A stretch of 10,116 nucleotides of DNA, from positions 1 to 10,116 of the forward strand of contig DATJVP010000028.1 in the NCBI GenBank assembly GCA_035581425.1. Direction: 5' to 3'. The stretch is from DASZHJ01 sp035581425. Its GTDB lineage: Bacteria; Pseudomonadota; Alphaproteobacteria; ATCC43930; CGMCC-115725. A program made the translations under genes and the position numbers. Below the pieces are notes generated by a model that searched no databases, had not been told where the DNA came from, and worked only from the letters and a program-made list of their open reading frames with translations. Below, in pieces: positions 1-5,217 of this stretch (position 1 is its first letter; every line of letters starts with the position of its first letter).

Positions 1-314
1 TCGCGCCCCACGACCTCGCCGACGAGTTCCAATTGCATCGCCATGCGCTCGTTGGCCGCGACGATCTCGTTGAAGGTGTCCGCGATCTTGCCCATGAGGC
101 CGATTTGGTCGTGCGGCATCCGGATCGAGAAATCGCCGACCCGCATTGCCTGCAACGCCTCGAGGAGCATTTGGAGCTCGTTGGGCCGCGAGGCCGGTTG
201 CCCGTCAGCATGCGGTTTGCCGTTCCTTCTCCCGCGCCCGCGCGCACGCGGTATCGCACCCGTCACGGCGGGGCTCGGTGCCACTCCGGCATTCGCCTTC
301 GCAGTCCTGGGCAT
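1..314 (-). CDS. HAMP-domain sensor protein, probably a hybrid histidine kinase (5' end only)
   Basis: The reverse strand opens with ATG at 314, seven bases after an AGGAG ribosome site (326-322), and stays open to the window edge, giving 104 complete codons. Residues 1-40 are a basic, Ala/Pro/Arg-rich tail with no membrane segment. From about residue 46 the sequence reads LLEALQAMRVGDFSIRMP, then GLMGKIADTFNEIVAANERM, which is the pattern of a HAMP signalling domain. Known proteins of this type, with a soluble N-terminus running straight into HAMP units, are usually very long cytoplasmic hybrid kinases with several HAMP repeats followed by GAF, HisKA, HATPase and receiver domains. Only the first HAMP is visible here, so the kinase part is inferred and a chemoreceptor-like protein cannot be excluded. 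It is transcribed away from the CsbD-like gene. I see no GGAAC-type promoter in front of it. Confidence 0.8.
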   Translation of the reverse strand, partial: MPRTAKANAGVAPSPAVTGAIPRARGRGRRNGKPHADGQPASRPNELQMLLEALQAMRVGDFSIRMPHDQIGLMGKIADTFNEIVAANERMAMQLELVGEVVGR

Positions 315-682
315 CACTTTGCTCCTAAGTGTCGGACCATCGCCCGGTATTCCCTCTCGACGTTCGTCGAACTAGCGGGCGGCAAATTGTCGGTGCCGAT
401 TGGGGCTATCCACGGACGCCTCGCCAACGCATTGAGAATTCTGCGGAACCTGATTCTCGCTGCACCCCGAGGCCGCAGCACGCCGCTTGGCCCCGCCGAA
501 GAGGAGCGTGCCGCGGGGCCTCTCCGGAGCGTGTGGCATTTTCGTGGTTCCGGTGGTCACAGCTTCGGAGGCAACTGCGGCCGAGCGCGGGTGTTCGAAT
601 CATGCGAGAGGGCGCCTTCCCGCATCTGCGGTGCGGGCCGGTCTCTTGCTGCGTGTCACACCCTATGACTAGGAGAAGCGCG
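315..682. other. Intergenic region between the HAMP sensor gene and the csbD-like gene
   Basis: About 370 bases with no convincing gene. An open frame runs from 329 into the CsbD-like gene, but its upstream part resembles no protein and the good ribosome site lies just before 683. The stretch contains two inverted repeats: CTGCGG/CCGCAG (441-446 with 473-478) and GGCCCCGC/GCGGGGCC (489-496 with 513-520). The second is followed by CTCTCC rather than a T-run, so it is a poor intrinsic terminator. A weak stress-type promoter lies at 571-595. The region must hold promoters for both divergent genes. Confidence 0.6.
571..595 (+). promoter_or_regulatory. Weak candidate EcfG-type promoter for the csbD-like gene
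   Basis: GCAAC (571-575), 16 bases, then TGTT (592-595). This differs by one base in each box from the GGAAC-N16/17-CGTT pattern known for alphaproteobacterial general-stress sigma factors. It lies about 87 bases before the ATG at 683. It is listed because the other promoters in the window share the -10 variant TGTT or GGTT, but the altered -35 box makes it uncertain. Confidence 0.3.
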
Positions 683-910
683 ATGAACTGGGATCAAATC
701 GCCGGCAACTGGAAGCAGTTTACCGGCAAGGCCAAGGAGAAGTGGGGCAAGCTCACTGACGACGACTGGACGGTAATCAAGGGCAAGCGGGAGCAGCTCG
801 TGGGCATCGTGCAGGAGCGCTACGGCATCGCGAAGGAAGAGGCCGAGCGGCAGGTGACGGAATTCGAGCGGCAATACCAGCGCCTCGAGGAACAGCGGCG
901 CGCGTCGTAA
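683..910 (+). CDS. CsbD family (YjbJ-like) stress protein
   Basis: 75 residues, small, soluble and strongly charged. Nearly the whole protein matches the CsbD family: it opens MNWDQIAGNWKQFTGKAKEK, then WGKLTDDDWTVIKGKREQLV and a predicted helix GIVQERYGIAKEEAERQVTE. The order GNWKQF-GK-KE-WGKLTDDD-I-GKR-QLVG-QERYG is the same as in E. coli YjbJ. The biochemical role of CsbD proteins is unknown; in Bacillus csbD belongs to the sigma-B general stress regulon, and YjbJ-type genes are abundant under stress in enterobacteria. The ATG at 683 has an AGGAG site at 671-675 with seven bases of spacing. It is a single-gene unit closed by the terminator at 930-966. The family call is firm; stress induction here is inferred from the family and a weak promoter. 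Confidence 0.93.
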   Translation: MNWDQIAGNWKQFTGKAKEKWGKLTDDDWTVIKGKREQLVGIVQERYGIAKEEAERQVTEFERQYQRLEEQRRAS

Positions 911-929
911 GCTTCGCTCTCGTCGATCG

Positions 930-966
930 GCGGCGGCGCCGCTTCGCTGAAGCGGGCCGCCGCTTT
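930..966 (+). terminator. Intrinsic terminator after the csbD-like gene
   Basis: A two-part stem: outer arms GCGGCGG (930-936) and CCGCCGC (957-963), inner arms CCGCTTC (939-945) and GAAGCGG (949-955), a GCT loop, and small bulges at 937-938 and 956. TTTCTCT follows. It begins 20 bases after the stop codon and lies between two convergent genes. The reverse strand has no T-run after the stem, so it serves the + strand. Confidence 0.85.
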
Positions 967-968
967 CT

Positions 969-1175
969 CTATGCGAAAACAAATAATTGCGCGATCGGCC
1001 GCGTTGGCGGCGGGTCTTGCGCCGGCGGTTGCGGCACGGGAGCGGGCGGCACGGGGATCGGCTTCGGTGGTTCCCTCACGGGCGACGGCACGTCCGGCCC
1101 CGGCGGCGCAGGCGGGTTGCCCGGCGGCTGCGGCGTTCCCGGCTGCTGCAGATAGCGGCGCATCTCGGTGCGCAT
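969..1175 (-). CDS. Small proline-rich protein of unknown function
   Basis: 68 residues, of which 25 are proline by my count. After a short basic start (MRTEMRRYLQQ) comes a run of Pro-rich segments such as NPPAPPGPDVPSP and EPPKPIPVPPAPVPQPP, and the chain ends in a hydrophobic tail, QLFVFA. The ATG at 1175 has a GGGAGAA ribosome site ending about six bases before it; an upstream in-frame ATG at 1217 lacks one. There is no signal peptide or membrane helix. Such composition predicts an extended, disordered chain that could bind other proteins or sit in the cell envelope, but no function can be read from it. A GGAAC-N17-GGTT promoter on the same strand (1265-1240) lies a suitable distance upstream, which supports a real, probably stress-induced gene. 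It ends convergently with the csbD-like gene. Confidence 0.6.
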   Translation of the reverse strand: MRTEMRRYLQQPGTPQPPGNPPAPPGPDVPSPVREPPKPIPVPPAPVPQPPAQDPPPTRPIAQLFVFA

Positions 1176-1239
1176 AACAATTCTCCCGATCGATTCCGTG
1201 ACAAAGAGAGCGCACACAGCGCGCGCAAACCGCCCACAG

Positions 1240-1265
1240 AACCGTATTCTCGCCGCAATGGTTCC
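1240..1265 (-). promoter_or_regulatory. EcfG-type promoter candidate for the proline-rich gene
   Basis: On the reverse strand GGAAC (1265-1261), 17 bases, then GGTT (1243-1240). The -35 box is the exact general-stress motif and the -10 box differs from CGTT at the first base only. Transcription would start near 1233, giving a leader of roughly 55-60 bases to the ATG at 1175. It lies back to back with the + strand copy at 1289-1313. Confidence 0.6.
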
Positions 1266-1288
1266 ACGGAGGTCGACGCGGCCCCGGC

Positions 1289-1313
1289 GGAACGGAATTC
1301 TCGGCGTCGGGTT
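1289..1313 (+). promoter_or_regulatory. EcfG-type promoter candidate for the small membrane protein gene
   Basis: GGAAC (1289-1293), 16 bases, then GGTT (1310-1313). The expected start of transcription is near 1320, about 28 bases before the ATG at 1348. It has the same -10 variant (GGTT) as the divergent promoter at 1240-1265. Confidence 0.6.
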
Positions 1314-1347
1314 CTGACGAGGTCGCCAGCCATTTCGGGGTGGGACG

Positions 1348-1806
1348 ATGAGCTCACATGCGATCGACGCCGCCGCGCCGCAAAAGCAAGCCCTGCTCGG
1401 AAGCGATCACGCGCGCATTGCCCGTGCGCATGCGCAGGCCGCGCTCCGCGCATTCGAGCACCCGCTGCTCGGCTTCGTCCTGGCGGCGGCGGTTTGGAGC
1501 GCGCCGCTCGTGGCATTGGCTTGCTCCGTTACGCCCGCTCTGTTGATCGAGCTTCCCACCGCATTCTTGCGCGGTGATTCCGCATTCCTATTGGGATTGG
1601 GCGCCTTGCTTGCCTATCTCTTCGCTGCCACTTGGCTGCTCGCTGCGACCGCGTCCCGCCTGCTATCGAGGGGTTCCAGAATTCTGCGATGGGCGCTGCA
1701 CCTCGCGGTCGCTCCGGTGATCCTGGTCTCGCTCGCCGCAACCGTCGCCCTGACTTTCACGCTGTCCTTCGCGATGATCGTCCGAACCTTTCCTGCGCTC
1801 CTCTGA
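1348..1806 (+). CDS. Small integral membrane protein, unknown function
   Basis: 152 residues. The first 36 are polar and Ala/His/Arg-rich (cytoplasmic by inference). Three long hydrophobic stretches follow at about residues 40-66, 79-103 and 114-145, separated by short charged loops (FLRGDS, RLLSRGSRILRW). I recognise no family motif. The ATG at 1348 is preceded by a G-rich stretch (GGGGTGGGACG) that may act as a weak ribosome site, and a GGAAC-N16-GGTT promoter lies just upstream. Hydrophobic segments broken by arginine-rich loops argue that this frame, rather than the overlapping antisense ones, is the real gene. The next open frame (ABC permease remnant) starts 38 bases later on the same strand and may share the transcript. 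Confidence 0.65.
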   Translation: MSSHAIDAAAPQKQALLGSDHARIARAHAQAALRAFEHPLLGFVLAAAVWSAPLVALACSVTPALLIELPTAFLRGDSAFLLGLGALLAYLFAATWLLAATASRLLSRGSRILRWALHLAVAPVILVSLAATVALTFTLSFAMIVRTFPALL

Positions 1807-1844
1807 GGACGCAATCGGGATTTCTGACGCGGCGGTTGCGTGCC

Positions 1845-2357
1845 ATGTCGAGAGCGGAGCGATACCGCGAGCCCCCGGCCGCCAAAGTCCAGGGAGCGCG
1901 CGCGGTCGAAATGCCACATAGCATCTTCCGCTACGTTGTCGAGGCCAGCGCCATCCATCAGGTCCTGCTCCTGCTCCTGACGGTTGGCGTGTTCCTGCTG
2001 GAGGCCGCGCCTCTGGAATTGCAGCGTCGGATCGTCAACGACCTCACGAAGCATCGCCAGTTTCGATTTTTCTCCATGAATTTTTTGATGAACCTCAGCA
2101 CGCAGCTCCAGGTCGTCGCCGCCCTGCTTGCCGGAGGATGGGCAGTCTACACGGAACGTTTGGAGATTGGCGGTGTTGTAGCGTTGATCTCCGGAATCGC
2201 CCGCCTGACCGATCCCTGGGGAGACTTGGTGAACTACTTTCGGGACGTGAACGTCACGCAAGTGAAGTTCCGCCTCCTGCGGGAAGCGGTGACCCAACAG
2301 GAGCAAGGACAGCGCCTCGAGACGGCTGACGCAACCCGAACCTTGGAAAAGGGTTAG
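1845..2357 (+). pseudogene. ABC exporter transmembrane domain with a large internal deletion
   Basis: 170 residues from the ATG at 1845 (a second in-frame ATG lies at 1911). Residues 22-74 look like the start of an ABC exporter membrane domain: MPHSIFRYV, a membrane helix LLLLLTVGVFLLEAAPLELQ, then RRIVNDLTKH. From about residue 75 the sequence jumps to what is normally the last part of that domain: FFSMNFLMNL, a helix VVAALLAGGWAVY, then EIGGVVALISGIARLTDPWG and VTQVKFRLLREAV. The four or so middle helices and cytoplasmic loops expected between these blocks are missing, with the join near base 2067. There is no ATP-binding domain; from memory some rhizobial relatives are also permease-only, so that absence alone proves nothing. 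The reading frame is intact, so a shortened expressed protein is possible, but it cannot form a normal six-helix exporter half. No good ribosome site is visible. Confidence 0.6.
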
Positions 2358-2360
2358 GTC

Positions 2361-2546
2361 ATGGCAAAGGAATTCGCCGTTCCGCCGAGCATCGCCCAGG
2401 AGATCGGGGATACAACACCTGCCCGCCCGATGCGCCGCCGGGATAGTTTCCGGAAGCTCGAAATGGCGAGACCACGGATTTGCCTCGCGCTTGCGGCGGC
2501 TCCATTCATTCTGATCATCGTGCTCTGGAGCATGGGATATCGCTAG
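2361..2546 (+). CDS. Possible small single-pass membrane protein
   Basis: 61 residues. A polar, basic N-terminal half (MAKEFAVPPSIAQEIGDTTP, then RPMRRRDSFRKLEMARPR) leads into one clear membrane helix, about residues 41-58 (CLALAAAPFILIIVLWSM), and a short basic end (GYR). The basic flank before the helix predicts an N-in, C-out orientation. The ATG lies three bases after the stop of the permease remnant, with AAAAGGG ending ten bases before it, so translation could be coupled to that frame. I recognise no family. It might be a genuine small membrane protein or a by-product of decay in this stretch. Confidence 0.45.
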   Translation: MAKEFAVPPSIAQEIGDTTPARPMRRRDSFRKLEMARPRICLALAAAPFILIIVLWSMGYR

Positions 2547-2652
2547 GGCTGCAAGCTCCAGCGGAGACCGGGACATCGTTAACAGATCGGAGGTACTGCG
2601 CCGCCTCACCATACGGCGCCGCGAAATGGCAACTCGTTGATCGGGCCGCCCA

Positions 2653-4944
2653 ATGACCCATATTGGAAGCAAAGAGGCATTGCGTTCGGAGCCGGTCACC
2701 GTAGAGAGTGGACGAATGACGACAGGTCGCATTTCCCTGAGGCCGACAGGTCGCATTTCCCTGAGAGAGCTGTTGCCGTCCCTCGCCCTGATCGTGGTGC
2801 CAAGCGCTGTTCTCGTGGGTATTCAGTATTTCCAAGCCGTCAACACACTTCCCGATCTCAATCGCTCGCAGGTACTCGTTGCTCACACCCGCGAGGTCAT
2901 CGACGTTGCCCGTGCGCTGGAGATATCGACGCAAGAGCTGGTAAACGCACAGCGCGGCTACATCATCACCGGCAGCGACGAGACTCTTGCCGCCTATCGA
3001 TCGACCCTCGGCAAGCCGCAGGAATTGCTGGCACGACTGAAAACGCTCACCGCCGACAACCCCGATCAGCAGCGCAGGCTGGAGCAGATCGCCGGCCCGA
3101 TCGAGGCGCTCGCGGGGATGACGGGTCGCGCGGTGACCGCGCGCACGAAACTGGGTTTCGATGCCGCGCAGCAGATCGAGGCGGCCAACGTAACGGGGAA
3201 CTCGCTCCAAGCGATCGACAACACCATCGAAGAGGTCATTGACGGCGAGAACGGGCTCCTCGTGGAGCGTCAGGCCGCCGCGGCCGCAGCGGGAGCGAAC
3301 ATCGCTCGCATGAGCGAGATCACGGGCGCATTGGCGGCGGCCATCATGATCGTCGGCTGCGTATTCCTCATCGCGATTTCCCTGCGCGCCGCGCGGGCGC
3401 GGGAAAAATGGCGCGAGAGCGAGGAGGTGTTTCGACTGCTTGTGGACGGCGCTCAGGACATCGCCATCTACATGGTGGATTCCGAAGGCCGTGTCAGCAC
3501 CTGGAACAAAGGCGCCGAACGCATCAAGGGCTACGCGGCGTCCGAGATCATCGGCCAGAACTTTTCGAGCTTCTTCACGCAGGCCGATCGGGACAACGGT
3601 GTGCCGCAGAGGAATCTCGAGACCGCAATGCGGACGGGAAAATCGGAATCGGAGGGTTGGCGCGTGCGGCGGGACGGCAGTCAATTCTGGGCTAGCGTGA
3701 TCCTCGACACCATCCGCGACGACTCCGGCACACTCATCGGCTTCCTCAAGGTGACGCGCGACATGACCGCGCGCCGGACCATCGAGGAGCAGCTCCGCCA
3801 CTCCCAGAAGATGGAAGCCGTCGGCCAGCTCACGGGCGGAATTGCCCACGACTTCAACAACCTTCTGGCAGTGATCATCGGGAACATCGAGACGCTGCAA
3901 CGTCGAGAGCATTTCACCGATCCGTCGGTGGTTCGGCGGCTCGATTTGGCCATGCGGGCCGCCGAGCGGGGCGCTGCGGTCACGCGGCGCCTTCTGGCGT
4001 TCTCACACCGGCAATCGCTTCTACCCAAGCCCCTCAATCTCAATCGCATCGTCGCGGCGATGTCCGAGATTCTCGAGCGGACGCTCGGCGAGGACGTCAT
4101 CGTCGAGGCTTTCCCCGACCCGCAGCTCTGGCAGACCTATGCGGACGAGAATCAGCTCGAGAGCGCGATCCTCAACCTTGCAATCAACGCGCGCGACGCG
4201 ATGCCCCAGGGCGGCACGCTCACCATAGAGACGTCGAACGTAACGCTGGACCAGGTTTACGCGGCGTCCCATCCGGATATGCAAGCGGGCCAATATGTCG
4301 TGCTCGCCATCAGCGATACCGGCGTCGGGATGAGTGAGGACACGATCGCCAATGCCTTCATGCCGTTCTTCACGACCAAGGAGGCGGGGCATGGCACGGG
4401 GCTCGGGCTCTCCCAGGTCTACGGCTTCGTCAGGCAGTCCGGCGGAACCGTCAGGATTCGCAGCAAGCTCGGCGAGGGCAGCACCTTGACGCTCTATTTC
4501 CCGCGCATGCTCGGCGGAGACCCCAAGACCGAGGTGCAGGACCCGACCGTCGCGCCCGTCGGCAAGGCGCAAGAGAAGATCTTGATCGTCGAGGACGAGG
4601 AGTACGTTCGCCACCACGGCGCAGATATTCTTAGCGAGCTCGGTTATCGCGTGCTGGTCGCCTCCGACGGGCGGACGGCCCTCACCGTCCTGGAGCAGAA
4701 TCGCGACATCGGCCTGCTCTTCACGGATATCGGTCTCCCCGGCGGCATGAACGGGCGCCAGCTCGCCGACGAGGCGCGCCACCGCTACCCCCGCCTCAAG
4801 GTCCTGTTCATGACCGGCTATGCCGCGCGCAACGCCCTTGCCCAGGCCGCGAACTCCGAGCTTGGGCTTGAATTGATCATCAAGCCCTTCAGCTATGTGG
4901 CCCTCGCCACGAAGATCCGTGACGTGCTGGACACCGGACGCTGA
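2653..4944 (+). CDS. Hybrid sensor histidine kinase (CHASE3-PAS-HisKA-HATPase_c-REC)
   Basis: 763 residues, inner membrane. Domains in order: membrane helix about 41-60; CHASE3-type sensor 61-215 (SQVLVAHTREV, then the NAQRGYIITGSDE signature); second helix 224-246; PAS 258-375 (AIYMVDSEGRVSTWNKGAER, IKGYAASEIIG); HisKA with H-box GGIAHDFNNLL, phospho-accepting His399; HATPase_c with N-box NLAINARDAM (N508-M517), DTGVGM (555-560) and GTGLGLS (581-587); receiver with acidic D648, phospho-acceptor D692 in TDIGLPGG, T721 and K744. All catalytic residues are present. By family knowledge it autophosphorylates on His399 and passes phosphate to D692; the ligand is unknown and no output domain follows. 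An in-frame TGA at 2638 rules out a longer start; ATG 2716 is an alternative, and neither has a clear ribosome site. The response regulator at 7800 is a possible but unproven partner. Confidence 0.93.
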   Translation: MTHIGSKEALRSEPVTVESGRMTTGRISLRPTGRISLRELLPSLALIVVPSAVLVGIQYFQAVNTLPDLNRSQVLVAHTREVIDVARALEISTQELVNAQRGYIITGSDETLAAYRSTLGKPQELLARLKTLTADNPDQQRRLEQIAGPIEALAGMTGRAVTARTKLGFDAAQQIEAANVTGNSLQAIDNTIEEVIDGENGLLVERQAAAAAAGANIARMSEITGALAAAIMIVGCVFLIAISLRAARAREKWRESEEVFRLLVDGAQDIAIYMVDSEGRVSTWNKGAERIKGYAASEIIGQNFSSFFTQADRDNGVPQRNLETAMRTGKSESEGWRVRRDGSQFWASVILDTIRDDSGTLIGFLKVTRDMTARRTIEEQLRHSQKMEAVGQLTGGIAHDFNNLLAVIIGNIETLQRREHFTDPSVVRRLDLAMRAAERGAAVTRRLLAFSHRQSLLPKPLNLNRIVAAMSEILERTLGEDVIVEAFPDPQLWQTYADENQLESAILNLAINARDAMPQGGTLTIETSNVTLDQVYAASHPDMQAGQYVVLAISDTGVGMSEDTIANAFMPFFTTKEAGHGTGLGLSQVYGFVRQSGGTVRIRSKLGEGSTLTLYFPRMLGGDPKTEVQDPTVAPVGKAQEKILIVEDEEYVRHHGADILSELGYRVLVASDGRTALTVLEQNRDIGLLFTDIGLPGGMNGRQLADEARHRYPRLKVLFMTGYAARNALAQAANSELGLELIIKPFSYVALATKIRDVLDTGR
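2720..2767 (+). repeat. 24-bp tandem duplication in the start of the kinase gene
   Basis: CGACAGGTCGCATTTCCCTG plus AG (2720-2741) recurs exactly at 2744-2765, a 24-base period. In the protein this gives GRISLRPT followed by GRISLREL, just before the first membrane helix. Being a multiple of three, it keeps the frame. It looks like a recent slippage duplication adding eight residues to the cytoplasmic lead. Confidence 0.85.
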
Positions 4945-4987
4945 CGAAGCAGAGCGCTCGGTCGGCGAAATTTTCTTCGAACCCGAT

Positions 4988-5013
4988 GGAACCCGCGGAG
5001 ACTCTGCCGGGTT
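4988..5013 (+). promoter_or_regulatory. EcfG-type promoter candidate for a small RNA
   Basis: GGAAC (4988-4992), 17 bases, then GGTT (5010-5013), in the space after the kinase stop codon. Transcription would begin near 5020 and meet a strong intrinsic terminator only about 70 bases on, so it would make a short RNA unless polymerase reads through into the transporter genes. Confidence 0.55.
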
Positions 5014-5019
5014 GACTGC

Positions 5020-5093
5020 GCGGAGCCACCGGAACCCCAACCGTGGCTCCTCCCGCTCCTGGCCCCGCCGTGCCCCCGGCGGGGCCTCTTTTT
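5020..5093 (+). ncRNA. Candidate stress-induced small RNA with a CTCCTCCC motif
   Basis: About 74 bases bounded by a GGAAC-N17-GGTT promoter and a textbook terminator. Hairpin 1 has perfect 8-bp arms GGAGCCAC (5022-5029) and GTGGCTCC (5043-5050) around a 13-base loop CGGAACCCCAACC. It is followed by TCCCGCTCCT and then the terminator hairpin (10-bp arms, loop TGCCCC). CTCCTCCC at 5047-5054 overlaps the 3' arm of hairpin 1 and the single-stranded linker. It is complementary to purine-rich ribosome sites, as in known alphaproteobacterial trans-acting sRNAs whose loops carry CCUCCUCCC. No ORF is plausible here. The alternative is that this is the trailer of the kinase transcript, but the terminator lies 117 bases past its stop codon. 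Role and targets are inference. Confidence 0.5.
5061..5093 (+). terminator. Strong intrinsic terminator
   Basis: Arms GGCCCCGCCG (5061-5070) and CGGCGGGGCC (5077-5086), loop TGCCCC, then TCTTTTT (5087-5093). It ends the small RNA and/or the kinase transcript and isolates both from the transporter operon downstream. Confidence 0.9.
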
Positions 5094-5114
5094 GCAGGGG
5101 GCGCCGGGCATGCG

Positions 5115-5139
5115 GGAACCATAGCGCGACTGCCGGTTT
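5115..5139 (+). promoter_or_regulatory. Candidate stress-type promoter for the AI-2E/NRAMP operon
   Basis: GGAAC (5115-5119), 16 bases, then GTTT (5136-5139). It fits the looser GGAAC-N18/19-TT form described for the rhizobial sigma factor RpoE2, but less well the GGAAC-N16/17-CGTT form. It lies just after the terminator, with a start near 5146, which would leave a leader of about 70 bases to the ATG at 5218. Confidence 0.4.
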
Positions 5140-5217
5140 TATGAGATGGCCGGGGACGAATCCGCTCCGCCCTACAGACCATTGGAAGCGCCTGAGGGAC
5201 GGGGCATCGGTGGGGTC

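Noticed and set aside
445..469. GGAAC at 445 as a promoter for the csbD-like gene
   Set aside because: No GTT or TT at the required distance, and it is far from the gene. A GGAAC at 7658 fails in the same way.
33..668. Plus-strand open frame of 211 codons at the left end
   Set aside because: It opposes the HAMP-domain sensor gene, which has a correct start, ribosome site and motif on the other strand.
329..682. N-terminal extension of the CsbD-like protein from an upstream start
   Set aside because: The frame is open by chance. CsbD proteins are about 60-75 residues and the AGGAG site fixes the start at 683.
2589..2619. GGAGGT at 2589 as the ribosome site of an unseen gene, with a nearby 6-bp inverted repeat (2598-2603 and 2614-2619)
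   Set aside because: No start codon lies at a useful distance downstream; it is probably leader sequence before the kinase gene.
1614..2756. Antisense open frame of 380 codons across the membrane protein and permease remnant
   Set aside because: Composition is typical of antisense GC-rich DNA (many Arg, His, Gln) and it spans several + strand features with family-like blocks.
2515..3912. Long antisense open frame over the start of the kinase gene (465 codons)
   Set aside because: It mirrors the high-GC codon pattern of the kinase, whose domains are unmistakable on the + strand; the antisense protein has no recognisable motif.
5146..5217. Earlier ATG for the AI-2E family gene
   Set aside because: No ribosome site, it coincides with the predicted transcription start, and the extra residues carry no family feature. 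It remains possible.
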